A stretch of DNA of 64,000 nt, taken from positions 67,616,496-67,680,495 of the forward strand of contig CM051457.1 of NCBI GenBank assembly GCA_028274465.1. The letters run 5' to 3'. Shown here in pieces: positions 20,659-31,714 of this stretch. Position 1 is the first letter of the stretch, and every line of letters begins with the position of its first letter. The notes below the pieces were generated by a model. It was not told the DNA's origin and did no database searches. It was given only the letters and a program-made list of their open reading frames with translations. The translations under genes and the position numbers were made by a program. This DNA is from Plantago ovata. Taxonomy: Eukaryota > Streptophyta > Magnoliopsida > Lamiales > Plantaginaceae.

Positions 20659-22395
20659 TGGTCAGAGTTACCCCTAGGGTACGCAGCGGAATTTCAAAAA
20701 ATTTCTTAACATGCAGGTTAATTGATCATGCATATAACGTATATAATAAACACATTAATCAGAAGACTTACAATACTCCAAAAGCAAGAATAGGTATTGA
20801 ATCGATATGCCAATCGATGAAGTCTTCGTAATAGTCCAGTGAATCTTCTCCTTCGTCGAAGTCGAAGATATCTGCAATACTTTAATTATCTGCAAAACAA
20901 TAAAAGTTAGTTTCCAGCTCTTTGAACCTCAACCTTGGTATCCATGGATGAACAACTTATCGAAAGAATGCTAGGATATTCTTTATGTGGCCAAGAAGAT
21001 GGGGCGGCGATTTTCTTCCCGTGGAGAGTGGCGCGCGCGGCTAGGGTATAGAGGTAGGGGAGAGCTTTTTATTTTCTCTAAAAAAGGTAGAATAATTCTC
21101 TAAGAATTCGGCATTGAAAAAGCTCTCTAATGACCTACTTATATAGTAGTCAATAGAAGCCTAAAGAAGATTCTTTTAGACTTCATAAAGGAATAAGAAC
21201 TCTAATTCTTATTGCACAAGGAAACCAATTTAAGTCTAGATTCATTCCCACTTAAGTTAGAACTCAATTAGGAAAATCTAACTTAACCCTTGACTTCTAA
21301 TACGACTCCCTCCCATACTACTACAACACGCGGCCGGCCAAGGGGGAGTATGTGGGTCCCAATTTTGGGACCCACTTATAATTCGAAGGCAATTCAAACT
21401 CTAAGTAGATTTTGCCCATGTGCATATATTAATTCTAAATTAATATATCCTTTCAAATCAAACCTCTATTATATTTTTAGAATATAATCTTTAATTGTAT
21501 TTACATAAAATACAATTAATCAATCAATTCAATTAATAATTCCAAATTATTAATTGAGCCACAAATAATTATAATTAATTTCAAATCAATTATAATTCAT
21601 CAATCACAATTAATTCTAAATTAATTGCGACTTCATCTTCAAGGATATTCGGATAGGCTGAATCACCACATAGTGTGACCCATAGGGCCTCATTGTATTA
21701 AGCAAGTGCTACACTAGGCAACATGGAATTCCTAGACGGTTCCATTTGCAATATTAATACATGAGGACGTTTGAGAGGTTTCTCAAAGCAAGCCCTTTCG
21801 TTGTGAAGTCTGTTGCGCTCAACGCGGCGATGGTAACGTCCCTTCATCTGACTGACTCGAATGCATCTAGGATCGATGATGTGTCTATCCCAATAATACA
21901 TCCACGGGCGTCTTCAGTGAGTTGCTTGGTGAATCCAATATCTATTATGACTATCATAATAATATTGATACGCTGGCCAGCGGCTTAACCAATCACAACT
22001 ATGAACGACTATGAGCAGTGCTCTCCTGTGCTACACGTGAGAGATGAATTCTTCACAGAATCACTTATCACCCCCATTTCTATGTAGTCATAATCCTGGA
22101 TCGTGTCTTGGGTCAACTGCTTATTCAGAGCTGACATCGACGGGTCCACCAAGGATATGGGGCAACAAATGTGATGATAAAGTCCTGTAAGTCCAAAGGA
22201 CGACTGGCATCACTTCGACAACTTTCCGGTTCCCATAGACACTTCGGTGTAGAGTATACATCGATGGGAGTTTCCGGTGGGTACTTCCATTATTCGGTAA
22301 TCACCTTTCGAACAACTATGCGGAGTTATGGGAACGTTTATAGATCGTCTAGCAATCCGTTCCATGGCCGTGGGATCGGCTCACACTTGCTCTAA
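20659..22395 (-). mobile_element. Partial Ty1/copia LTR (3' part), minus orientation
   Basis: The segment begins inside an exon of B3 gene 3 and ends at a gypsy LTR at 22396. It contains a TATA box on the minus strand, AT-rich inverted repeats (21430-21630) and, at its right end, 43 bp that recur at 32188-32230 in the LTR of the copia element at 32-36 kb. It may be the other part of that same LTR, or a second copy. The exact left border is uncertain. Confidence 0.6.
21138..21149 (-). promoter_or_regulatory. TATA box in copia LTR
   Basis: On the minus strand CTACTATATAAG lies about 480 bp before the LTR's 3' border, a plausible U3/R boundary. Confidence 0.45.
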
Positions 22396-23594
22396 TGATG
22401 AACCGGAATTTGTCAGATTCAAATAAATCAAATAAATTTGTTTTTAGCCAAAGGAAATTCACAACTACAACGAAAACCGTAGTGTAGCTGTAAAATAACC
22501 TCGAGTGTCGATCACTAAGGACTATAACTAGCTTTATCTAATTTAACTTAAACTATAAACTCAACAAACGACTTAGAACAGGTTTTTCTTATCAAGATAA
22601 TGGAAGTTAGTGATAGTAATCATTCAAAGCATAGGAGGTTAATAATCATGCATGAAGTACCCGATCGTTTTGCATAGAGATCTAAGATCATGAATTGTCC
22701 AACGTGTTCCGTTTTATTCAACACTAAGAAGATAGAGGGCTTAGGTGGATCAAAGAAATAAAGCAATAACTCAAAGTCTGATTCGCATTACCGCCATCAT
22801 GCATAATTAATAACCCTTCGCTAAGAAATCACATACTATCACCAACGATAGATTTAGCTACTCATAGATGTCATGCAATCAACAGAAATCATAGCAAGAT
22901 TGAATGAAAACATGTTGAAAGATATAAATATCAATAGAAAAATCTGAGATACAATGTTACCGAAGGTTGTCAATCTCCGAAGAATCGCGATCTCACAAGC
23001 TCCAAATTGATAAGAAAAATTGTCTCCTATGCTAAGAATTCCCAGAACAGACTCTGGAGAATTCCTACCTAAAACTAATGAGAAAGGTATGAAAAAAGGT
23101 ATGAGAAAGTATGAAAAAACGTAGAGAAACAACAACTATATATAGGAGTTTGGCAGGCGTGGGGCGAGTCGCCCCACACACCGGGCGAACCGCCTGGTGT
23201 GGGGCGAACCGCCCCGCATCCCGGGCGAATCGACCGGGAGCTCCAGTCGTCGAGAGACGCGTTTTCGACGCGTTTTTGGATTTCTTTTCCTTTTCGGACT
23301 CGGTTTTTGCCTTCTAGTGACCTTTAAGCCTTCAAACTCGACCCCTAGACTTCAAATCCCATCCGAAATCTTCTAGATACTCCAAAAATGTCCTGGAAAC
23401 ATCGATTCTTCATTCTCTTCAATATAATTTCCCGGAAAACCACGTTTTTCACCTAAAACCTGTAAAAATGCAAACTAAAGGGAAACGTGACACTATTCTA
23501 ATAAAATGCACTAAAATATAGCTAAATTAACATAGAGGATAGCTAAAATAGGTGAAAAAAGACTCGAATGAATGTGTAAAATACACGTTCATCA
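22396..23594 (-). repeat. 3' LTR of G4
   Basis: TGATGAACCGG to GTTCATCA, 1,199 bp, followed by the polypurine tract in reverse (AACTCCCCAAACC). About four GC palindrome units lie at 23158-23246, just before the TATA box (23133-23142, reverse). Confidence 0.85.
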
Positions 23595-25472
23595 AACTCC
23601 CCAAACCGAACCTTTGCTTGTCCTCAAGCAACTAAGCTAGACTCTAGTGCAAAAAACAATGCAACACAAAAAATGGAGTCTCATGCCAAATGAAATGAAC
23701 TAATCTATTGAATCTATCAAAAACCATATGAACAAAAACCATACAAATCATAACATGGATATTGGTTGAAGAATGCCTCGATTGACTCATACACATTCAC
23801 ATATGCACTTATGTCAAACAAGATAGTCTCTCGTAACATTCTCTACCTGGACCTAGTCAGTGATGACGTAATGAAACATGTTAAAATACGAATGGTTGTC
23901 ACATGCCTATGAAACTGAGGACTTACTTTTGTTCACGAAGTTAAGAGTTTTCCTCAAAGAGGTCGAACCAATACTGGCTCTCATCAAACGAAGGAGGGTT
24001 CCCAAAAAAAGATAACACTCCCCTATTCTACCCATCTCTCAAGCAAAGCCTTAAGCTTTTCACCACTTCCTGAATGGCAGGACGAGGGTAGTCTAGAACA
24101 GATGACACTCAAACAAACAAAAGACAAAAATTACGAACTCGATTACGAACATTACAAGAATTGAAAAATGAGACAAACACTTTGCTAAACTGCTTTTTGG
24201 CTCTTTTTTTTTTGGACCCTTCCTTGCTTTTTGGGGGTCTTTTCTTTTTTTTTTCTTTTTTTTTCCTTTTCCAGATTTTTTTCTTTTTTCCTGGAATTTT
24301 TTCTTTTCTTTTTTTCGATTTTTGTTTCTAGCCAGCAGTAGCACAACGAAAAAGAAACAATGACACACAAACGACCTCCCCAAAGATATTCGAAAGAATA
24401 GGTTGGAGTATAAACTTTACGAGAAAAGGAAAGTAAACTCACAACACACATTTAAAATCGAAAAACAAGTCTAATGATAGTGTAACCCCCTCCCCAAACC
24501 TATTCGAAAGAATAGGTTGCAAACAAAGGATCACACAATCTCACACTACCTCCTTCCTAGGCATTTAGCAATCTCAAAGCAAGGTGAAGACTTGTTGCCT
24601 CTTAGGTACATAATTATTCGGGAAAACAACCATAAGATCCTAACATGCATCATCCTATTATAAAGGCCTTCGTGAACCGCAGTAGAGAAAACACCACTAA
24701 GTGATGTCGAGACTACCAAGCTTAACTTAGTGCAAACATAAATGTGACAAGCCAAGCGAGAAAAACCCCAAACAAATTCATAGAGATGAAGCATATGATT
24801 ATTGTGATAACTAGTTAATATACCCAATAAAAAGTTCAAAAAATTTGGCAATAAACTCCACATAAAACATGCAAGACTATACTAGGATGAATGTAGTGTA
24901 TGCAACTAAATACTAAGAAAGCGATAAACGTGCAAATGCAAACAAAAGGTTTCACGAGTTCATCATAAGCAAAACAAGTATAGAGATAGCCAGCGATACC
25001 CCCCCCCCCAAACCTGAACGTCGTCGCTCGTCCCGAACGTCGAAAGTGGATTTGAGGTGAGAGCTAACTTGTACTTGTAACCTATAGGACTCAAGTAAAC
25101 TCGTGAGAAACCAAAACGGGCGATAAAACAGGTAAAAAGATCAATAATTTAGCATAATAGGAGAAAAATGGGGATCCGAACGAGAATCTGGACCTCCGGG
25201 TTTACTTGATTCCCGGGGCGAACCGCCTCACGTGGGGGGCGATTCGCCTGGGGCTTCCAGTAAGCTCCAGGTTACCTGGTCATGCCAGGCGAATCGCCCC
25301 ATGTGGGGGGCGGTTCGCCCGGCACCTCCAGACTCCTGGAGGTGTCGGTTTTCCTCCTAAATTGCTAAATTATCATCTAGAGACCTATTTTATCACCAAA
25401 AATATACGAAAAAATAAAACAGAGTGATATGCATGCAATGCAAGAAAGCGACAAAACTAAACTACTTGCTAC
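23595..25472 (-). other. Non-coding 3' internal region of G4 with purine tract, hairpin and GC palindromes
   Basis: It matches the 3' regions of G1 and G2 until about 24950. It holds the purine tract (24201-24330), one intact hairpin (24497-24518) with its polypurine-tract copy, and GC palindromes at 25212-25323 in forms such as GGGGCGAACCGCC and GGGGGCGGTTCGCCC. The small ORF3 of the other elements was not found. No gene is supported. Confidence 0.65.
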
Positions 25473-25683
25473 CATTACCACTAATGTTATCCATTATCAA
25501 ATGGGAACGAATCTTGTGCATCCGTTCCCGTACTCCTTGCATCTTGGGAACCATCCTTGGCTCCTCTCCATATCTTCTCAAGCAAGTCCATGATTCCCTG
25601 AAAACTAAAATTAATAAAACCAAGAAAAACGAAATCTAAAAAATAACTAAGGGAATCAGATGGAAAATAAAAAGAGTAAAGAG
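25473..25683 (-). repeat. Direct duplication, unit 2 (sense order) of gag-downstream segment
   Basis: About 211 bp nearly identical to 25968-26178, with a period of 495 bp. In the sense direction the unit runs from the end of an open segment, through an intron-like T-rich stretch ending TTTTAGTTTTCAG, into a short open exon-like segment (DLLEKIWRGAKDGSQDA). An open minus-strand frame, 25487-25873, spans this unit and the acidic sequence before it. Confidence 0.7.
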
Positions 25684-25967
25684 GATCAAAACTCCTTTGG
25701 GACTCATAGGTGGGTGCATGGACCAGAACGTAGGAGTCAAGATCAAGAGTATCTGCCGCAATTGATTCAAAGATACCAAAATCTTGAGAGATTGGCTCCT
25801 CGACCTCAACACAACTCACGCCATCACCTTCTGACTCAAGTGAAGCAATGGATTCAGTTAACACTTCCTCCACGACTTCCTCTTGACCAACAACCTCGAC
25901 ATCCGCAACTACTAATTATCGGGATTGAAATCCCCATAATAGTCCCTCCACATGTCGGACAGGAGAT

Positions 25968-26178
25968 CATTACCACTAATGTTATCCATTATCAAATGGA
26001 AACGAATCTTGTGCATCCGTTCCATTACTCCTCGCATCTTGGGAACCATTCTTGGCTCCTCTCCGTATCTGCTCAAGCAAGTCCACGATTCCCTGAAAAC
26101 TAAAATTAACAAAACCAAGAAAAACAAAATCTAAAAAATAACTAAGGGAATCAGATGGAAAATAAAAAGAGTAAAGAG
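25968..26178 (-). repeat. Direct duplication, unit 1 (sense order)
   Basis: The partner of 25473-25683. It begins directly at the end of the shortened gag frame and carries the same intron-like border and the same DLLEQIRRGAKNGSQDA segment. Confidence 0.7.
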
Positions 26179-26630
26179 ACTTCATCAATGGATTCTTCTC
26201 CACATTCCTCTTCGTCGGCAATGTCGATTTCTGGTGGCTGACTACTAAAGCGTGACGTCCATGCCCTTGACCCGGGAGGTGAGTCCCTATCCCAATGTTC
26301 CAGAAACTTGCCGGTTACTTCACCCCAAGTGCGCAACGATTTTTCCGGCGGAATTCTGAGCCATCTTCGAGCGTACCCTTTCAAGGCTCCCATAAATCCT
26401 CTCGTACAAAGTTGCTCATGTGATAAAATAACCCCCTCTTCATTCTCACGAGGTATCCTCAACACTCCTTCCTCGTACGTCTCTAAGAACCCTCTTGGAT
26501 CATCACCCATTGAAAACGTGGAGAGAATGGAGTAGTACGAAGGATCAAAGTCATAATTCCTGCAATCGTTGTCCAATGTTATGCAAGGCCCTCGAGGCAT
26601 CACATACCGGGGCAACGGAGGTTGACTCAT
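26151..26630 (-). pseudogene. Shortened gypsy gag of G4
   Basis: The frame of 159 codons starts MSQPPLPRYVMPRG and contains capsid-like motifs SYYSILSTFSMGDDPRGFL, GFMGALKGYARRWLRIP and SLRTWGEVTGKFLEHW. These match the usual pattern of plant gypsy gag (a W-LP-S-TW-FL series). The frame ends in acidic sequence and then the duplicated segment. It lacks the second half of capsid, the zinc knuckle and the protease. It shares little with the gag of G1 to G3 beyond this general pattern. It may still make a small capsid-like protein, or be a decayed remnant. Confidence 0.65.
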
Positions 26631-26936
26631 CCTTTCATATGACTAGTTTCTGCACACGAGAAAACAAGAAACCAAGGAGCAAAATCCACAAAAGAAAAAC
26701 AAAAATTTGCAAGGAAAAACACAAAGAGTGCAAACAAACACAATGTAATTAAGAACTTCGAGAGAACAAGCACGCAAGGTAACCGAGATCAGATTAGATG
26801 AATTTTCTGAAAAAGATAGGGGGGAAGAAATAGGGTAAGAAAGTGAGATTTTCTGAGAGCAAACCCCCAGAGCTTGTTCTTCTGTACGGAACTGAATGCT
26901 GAAAATATAAATAAGCTAAACAGAAAAAAGGAGTAT

Positions 26937-27560
26937 AGTCCCCGGCAACGGCGCCAATTTGATGAACTGGAATTTTTCAGATTCATATTAATCAAATAAA
27001 TTTGTTTTTACCCATAGGCAATTCACAACTACAACGAAAACCGTAGTGTAGCAGTAAAATAACCTCGAGTGTCGATATCTAAGGACTATAACTAGCTTTA
27101 TCTAATTTAACATAAACTATAAACTCAACAAACGACTTAGCACAGGTTTTTTTATCAAGATAATGGAAGTTAGTGATAGTATGATCATTCAAAGCATAGC
27201 AGGTTAATAATTATGCATGAAGTACCCAATCGTTTTGCATAGAGATCTCTATGCAAAACGATCGAGTACTTCATGCATGATTATTAACCTGCTATGCTTT
27301 GAATGACCATACTATCACCAATCTCCATTATCTGATAAGAAAAACCTTTGCTAAGTAGTTTGTTGATTTTATATTCTTAAGTTAGATTAGATAAAGCTAG
27401 TTATAGTCCTTAGAGATCGACACTCGAGGTTATTTTACTGCTGCACTACGGTTTATGTTGTAGTTGTGAATTGCCTTTGGCTCAATACAAATTTATTTGA
27501 TTAACTAGAATCTGACAAGTTCTAAACCAGTTCATCAAATTGGCGCCGCTGCCGGGGACT
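26937..27560. repeat. Large palindrome of gypsy LTR tail plus primer-binding site
   Basis: The left arm (26937-27245) is the reverse of the right arm (27246-27560), with its centre at AGAGA|TCTCT. Each arm runs from the LTR interior to its end and on through the primer-binding site to GGGGACT. Arms are near-identical; a few bases differ, for example GCAACGG against GCTGCCG around the primer site. Confidence 0.85.
26939..26956 (-). other. Primer-binding site of G4
   Basis: On the minus strand TGGCGCCGTTGCCGGGGA follows the LTR fragment by three bases. Confidence 0.8.
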
Positions 27561-27873
27561 CTCTATGCAAAACGATTGGGTACTTCATGCATAATTATTA
27601 ACCTGCTATGCTTTGAATGACCATACTATCACCAATCTCCATTATCTTGATAAAAAAACCTTTGCTAAGTCGTTTGTTGAGTTTATAGTTTATGTTAGAT
27701 TAGATAAAGCTAGTTATAGTCCTTAGAGATCGACACTCGAGGTTATTTTACTGCTGCACTACGGTTTATGTTGTAGTTGTGAATTGCCTTTGGCTCAATA
27801 CAAATTTATTTGATTAACTAGAATCTGACAAGTTCTAAACCAGTTCATCAAATTGGCGCCGCTGCCGGGGACT
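27247..27873 (+). repeat. Tandem duplication of LTR tail plus primer-binding site
   Basis: Unit 1 (27247-27560) and unit 2 (27561-27873) both begin CTCTATGCAAAACGAT and end at the primer site and GGGGACT. Only unit 2 continues into the element's leader. Confidence 0.85.
27854..27871 (+). other. Primer-binding site of G3
   Basis: TGGCGCCGCTGCCGGGGA, three bases after the LTR end TTCATCA (27850). A second copy is at 27541-27558. It differs by one base from the G1 site. Confidence 0.8.
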
Positions 27874-28055
27874 ATACTCCTTTTTTCTGTTTAGCTTTTT
27901 TATATTTTCAGCATTCAATTCCTAGTTCAAGTAGTTTTTATTTTCCTATTTAATCTCTCTCTGATACTCCTTTTATAGCTTGTTACAGATAGTGTATGCG
28001 ACATACATGATCTAGAAGAACACCGCTTGCTGATTCAATTGCTGAGATCGACAGA

Positions 28056-30155
28056 GTGTACCACCAAAGAAGGCGACTACTTCCAATGCGTGAACTAGAG
28101 GAAATAGAGGATACCGATTTCTCAGAATCTCTACATAGTCTTTTTAAGGAAATCGACGGAATGGCAGAAGCTAGACCCCTGAAAGCATGGGTTCAACCCT
28201 CCAAGGATCGTATGAGGGGACCGGCGATTGTTCTTTCGTCTACAACTCGAGATCTGGAAATCAAGAACCACGCGTTCCAACAACTTCCGAGGTTCTATGG
28301 CTTAGCAAGGGAAGATGTGATGGGATACTTGCACGATATCAATGATTTCGTCAACCAACTCCCACGACCCGGAGCTGAAATAACAACGGATGAGTTGAGG
28401 ATGAAGGTTTTTGCTATGGGGCTTGGCGACAGAGCCAAGTCATGGTTGAGTTCTCTACCGGCGGCCTCGCTGGACACTTGGGAGAAGGTTTTTTCAGCTT
28501 TCATGGAGAAATACTTCCCTCACACCTTGACTACCGCGCTAAAGGCGCAAATCACTGGGTTCAAACAAGACTATGATGAGACCATCTGCACCGCGTTTGA
28601 GAGGTTCCAAGACCTCATGAACAAGTGCCCTCACCATGGTTTTGAGGTTTCGGATCTAGTCCAGCACTTCTACAATGGACTAACGTTCGAGAACCAACAA
28701 GTGGTGGACTTCCAATGCCGTGGCAATATTTGTGAGGAAACCGCGGAAGCCGTCTGGGCGGTTTTCGAAAGGCTTGCTAAGGGGTCGCAATTCAAGGACC
28801 CAAGAGCGATAGTTAGGAGACGTGGACCTGAAGCTCCACCTACCCATGAAGCCCATATGTATGGGGGGAATGGGGATCGATTCGAGTGCTTTACCAACGA
28901 ATTGAAGCAAGTCCTCAAGAGCGCCACTGGAACATCTGTGTCAAACGAAGTTTGTCGAATATGCAAGAACTATGGGCATGGGGCTCATATGTGTAGATCA
29001 GAGCTTGCATATGATGATGGCAACTGGGTTCAAGGAGGCGAAGAGGAAGCATTTGCTACGGAATTTGGTACTCAAGAAGCTAGCTACGGACAAGACGGTA
29101 GGAATCCTCGAGGTGTATTTTGGAGAAGAGGGTTCCGAAACAATCAAGGATATGCACCGACTATCCAAACTTATGGCCCTAACCAAGACCGTAGTAGGCT
29201 TAACTATGGTAATGATCACTGCGAAAATCCCGCACCGAAAGAGCAACCGAAGTCGAAGACAGCTCTACTGATGGAGAACTTGCAAAAGATGGTTGATCAC
29301 ACCCAAAGTTTTCTCAAACGTTATGAAGAAGATTCTGAGAAGACTAGGGCGAGGCTTGGTCGATTGGAAGAGAGCAATAGGTTTGCCCATCAAAAGATGC
29401 AAGAGTTTATTGACCGAGGAGCAAGCAGGGAGCAAGGCAAGCTACCTAGCAACACTGAGAAGTCGATGTTCATTACCTTAGTGGGTGATTTACCTGTCGA
29501 AATCACCATCAAGAAGGTTGCTAAGTGCGAGTGTTGCAAGAATGAAGAACCCCCACTAGCCAAGGAAGAAGAAAAAAACCTTGGTACTGATGAGAGTGAA
29601 GAGGAGCAAGAGGATCCCGAGCCACTCCCTCAAAGTTTCGATGTTAAGATCGGGATTGGTGAACTTGAAGATGTCCGTGCTACACTAGACACGGGATCCT
29701 ACTCTAATGTGCTCCCAATGAATGTGTTTGAGAAGAGTAGCCTTGGAAAACTATCTGAGCACAAGGCTATTGTGCAATTGGCGGATGGATCCTTTGTGAG
29801 ACCCGAAGGCGTTGTGAAGAATGTAATGGTCAAGATTGGTGAAGCTTCTATGTACACCAATTTTGTAGTTATGCCGGCGTCTACACCTGGGATGGGGGAT
29901 GTTGTTCTCTTGGAGCGAACGTTCTTGACTAAACTACGCTCAGTCATAGACATCTACAGAAGGACTTGCACCATTGAGGTGGATGGAAAGCGACATGTGT
30001 TGCGAGCCATATCTGACCCACCTGATCACTTCAATGTTTCTCACACTGTTAACTACTGTGGTCTTGCTGTCTATGTTCATTCTTATTCACAGGTTCGTGG
30101 CATGAGGAGAAGATCCATGAAGGGGAAGTCTAGTACCCTCAAGAAGAAGAGCTAG
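28056..30155 (+). CDS. Gypsy gag-protease polyprotein of G3, uninterrupted
   Basis: An uninterrupted frame of 699 codons. Capsid-like gag spans about residues 75-240 (YGLAREDVMGYL, SWLSSLPAAS, FSAFMEKYFPH, KCPHHGFEVSDLVQHFYNGL). A CCHC zinc knuckle has C300, C303, H308 and C313. A Gln-, Asn- and Gly-rich spacer and a probable coiled coil (about 400-460) follow, then a second cysteine pair (CECC), an acidic linker and a retropepsin-like domain with active site D545-T546-G547. It ends in a basic tail without reverse transcriptase. The first listed codon is GTG; in G1 the frame begins at an ATG further upstream, which indels have removed here, so the start is unsettled. It is the best-preserved copy of the family in the window, with intact zinc and protease residues. 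Confidence 0.88.
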   Translation: MYHQRRRLLPMRELEEIEDTDFSESLHSLFKEIDGMAEARPLKAWVQPSKDRMRGPAIVLSSTTRDLEIKNHAFQQLPRFYGLAREDVMGYLHDINDFVNQLPRPGAEITTDELRMKVFAMGLGDRAKSWLSSLPAASLDTWEKVFSAFMEKYFPHTLTTALKAQITGFKQDYDETICTAFERFQDLMNKCPHHGFEVSDLVQHFYNGLTFENQQVVDFQCRGNICEETAEAVWAVFERLAKGSQFKDPRAIVRRRGPEAPPTHEAHMYGGNGDRFECFTNELKQVLKSATGTSVSNEVCRICKNYGHGAHMCRSELAYDDGNWVQGGEEEAFATEFGTQEASYGQDGRNPRGVFWRRGFRNNQGYAPTIQTYGPNQDRSRLNYGNDHCENPAPKEQPKSKTALLMENLQKMVDHTQSFLKRYEEDSEKTRARLGRLEESNRFAHQKMQEFIDRGASREQGKLPSNTEKSMFITLVGDLPVEITIKKVAKCECCKNEEPPLAKEEEKNLGTDESEEEQEDPEPLPQSFDVKIGIGELEDVRATLDTGSYSNVLPMNVFEKSSLGKLSEHKAIVQLADGSFVRPEGVVKNVMVKIGEASMYTNFVVMPASTPGMGDVVLLERTFLTKLRSVIDIYRRTCTIEVDGKRHVLRAISDPPDHFNVSHTVNYCGLAVYVHSYSQVRGMRRRSMKGKSSTLKKKS

Positions 30156-31123
30156 GCGCAAGAAGGAGTCGAGTCAAAGACTATAAACAGTGGCGCTATC
30201 CGAGAGGCAACCCGGAGTTTTTATCGCTTTTTTACTGCTTTTTTGCATGCATTCATACTTTGAACAATTTGCTTTTCATATGTGAATTTGTTCATCTCTG
30301 TGTCGTATGTGCTTATGTTTGTGTTTGAGTGAACTTTTCGAGTGGTTTTATGAGTCAAATGGTTTTCGGGGATTAAAAACCGCGTTTTTTCGAAATTTTC
30401 GTCTCCCCACCTCAGAAGGTGGGGGGTGAATCACCCCACATGTCCAGAGAGCTCTGCGCGAGAAACTCCCCTTTCTCCTCATTTTCTTCATCTTCTCAAC
30501 TTCTTACTCCCCAAAATCCGAAAAAAGCAAAATAACTTCAATCCTTCATAAAATCTTCAATTCTCCATCAAATTTTGTGTTCTTTAGCTTCAATCGAAGC
30601 CCATTACGTGCTCTTTCTTTTCATCCGAACAACTTTCACTCTAGTGCATTCGGTTTCCAGATCTGAGGTATCTTCACATGAACCCTAATTTTTCAAATTT
30701 GGGGGTTTTCTGATTTGTGCTTCAATTAGGCTTATATGATGTATGGGTAGGTTGTTTGTGTGATTAGAAACGTTATTTGCAATGTATATTTTATCTTGTT
30801 ATGCAATGTATCTTTTTCTTCAATTCCATACATATGATTGTGTTTACTGATGCAATAATGATGGATATGATGGTAGAATGCATAATTGTTGAGTATGGAG
30901 ATTTATGATGCTAGAATTTTCGCTACTATGGTATGACTTGAGCCTTATTATTTAGGTTATTGGTTGTCTAGCACGAGCGTAATGCGATTTGTACATGTCG
31001 AAATTATTTTGGTGTGTTGCATATTATTAGCTAGATTAGACATGAAGGATTTGCGAAGTTCGATTGTTGATTTTATCACTTGTGTGTTTCGCTCTTACAT
31101 TAGCATATGCATGAGTCAGTTTT
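30156..31123 (+). other. G3 spacer between protease and ORF3, with one eroded GC palindrome
   Basis: No ORF is supported. At 30419-30439 a palindrome reads GTGGGGGGTGAATCACCCCAC, the family unit with CG replaced by TG and CA, as methylation decay would give. The stretch ends in TGTTTGTAG (31148-31156), a possible splice acceptor ahead of ORF3. Confidence 0.5.
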
Positions 31124-31567
31124 GTGTCATACGAGGTGCTAATTGCTGTTTGTAGGAACCATGCCACAAAGGGAGAGGAGCACTCCCGTTTGGCTACTAT
31201 GAAGTATTGGAGAGGGATCGATTACAACCATGTCAAGGAGAGTGATCTCGTTAGAGGTACGTTCGAGCCACGGGCTCTTGCAACAACGCCGCGGTTTATC
31301 CAAAAGGAGGAGCGAGAATCCACCAGGAGTGAGCACTCATATGTCTATTCATGGACCACCGAAGGGATTGAAACAAATATTACGTCAGCAATCTGTCACA
31401 AGGACTGCAAGGTTCGAGTGAACAGGAAGGTACCGGGACGACCTCACCTCAACGGATTCAGTCTTGAGTCGACAGTGGTGAGGAAGTTCCGAATCGCTAC
31501 CTTGATTCCAAAACATAATGACATGGACACCCAGCCCCTCTTAGGGGTGCCCCTTGACTTCCTCTAA
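31124..31567 (+). CDS. ORF3 of the gypsy family, open copy, function unknown
   Basis: An open frame with a homologue at 59427-59834 (open) and another at 8262-8655 (one stop). Conserved words are KGEEHSR, NHVKE-DL, ALATT, SYVYSWTTEG, VRVNRKVPG, FRIATLIPK and LLGVPLD. Differences between copies are mostly substitutions with the frame kept, which suggests past selection. No signal peptide, membrane segment or known domain is apparent. An acceptor-like TGTTTGTAG ends at 31156, so the first codons may not be translated and the protein may come from a spliced RNA. It sits after gag-protease where autonomous relatives have pol or an env-like gene. Confidence 0.55.
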   Translation: MSYEVLIAVCRNHATKGEEHSRLATMKYWRGIDYNHVKESDLVRGTFEPRALATTPRFIQKEERESTRSEHSYVYSWTTEGIETNITSAICHKDCKVRVNRKVPGRPHLNGFSLESTVVRKFRIATLIPKHNDMDTQPLLGVPLDFL

Positions 31568-31714
31568 AGGGAGCGCCATATAGACATCGGGGGCATCAAC
31601 CGTAGAGAATGTGGTCGACATTGGAAAAAATGGAAGAAAACCTCTGAGTATCCGAGCAGCTTACTGTAACCTCCTCGCGGTGTAAAATGTTGGAGAGGGA
31701 GGCTCTGATACCAC

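Larger units (their letters stand above)
22396..27245 (-). mobile_element. Non-autonomous gypsy element G4 with a different, shortened gag
   Basis: A complete 3' LTR (22396-23594), polypurine tract, purine tract, GC palindromes, a short gag and a primer-binding site are present. The 5' LTR is only a fragment (26960-27245) that ends at the centre of a palindrome. LTR and 3' region are those of G1 and G2, but the gag is another one. No protease, reverse transcriptase or integrase was found. Confidence 0.8.
27246..31714 (+). mobile_element. Non-autonomous gypsy element G3, plus strand, truncated at both ends
   Basis: It starts with two LTR-tail units, then gag and protease (28056-30155), a spacer with a GC palindrome and ORF3 (31124-31567). 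It stops at about 31714, where an accessory-ORF fragment of the SIRE-like family begins. The 3' region and 3' LTR are missing. Confidence 0.8.

Noticed and set aside
20595..20663. WRKY-like peptide (DGDGITVKKYGQ) in the last visible exon of B3 gene 3, suggesting a B3-WRKY fusion
   Set aside because: The Trp of the WRKY core is Val, and the residues YGQ overlap the probable border of the copia LTR, so the resemblance may be accidental. The continuation of the exon is not in the window.
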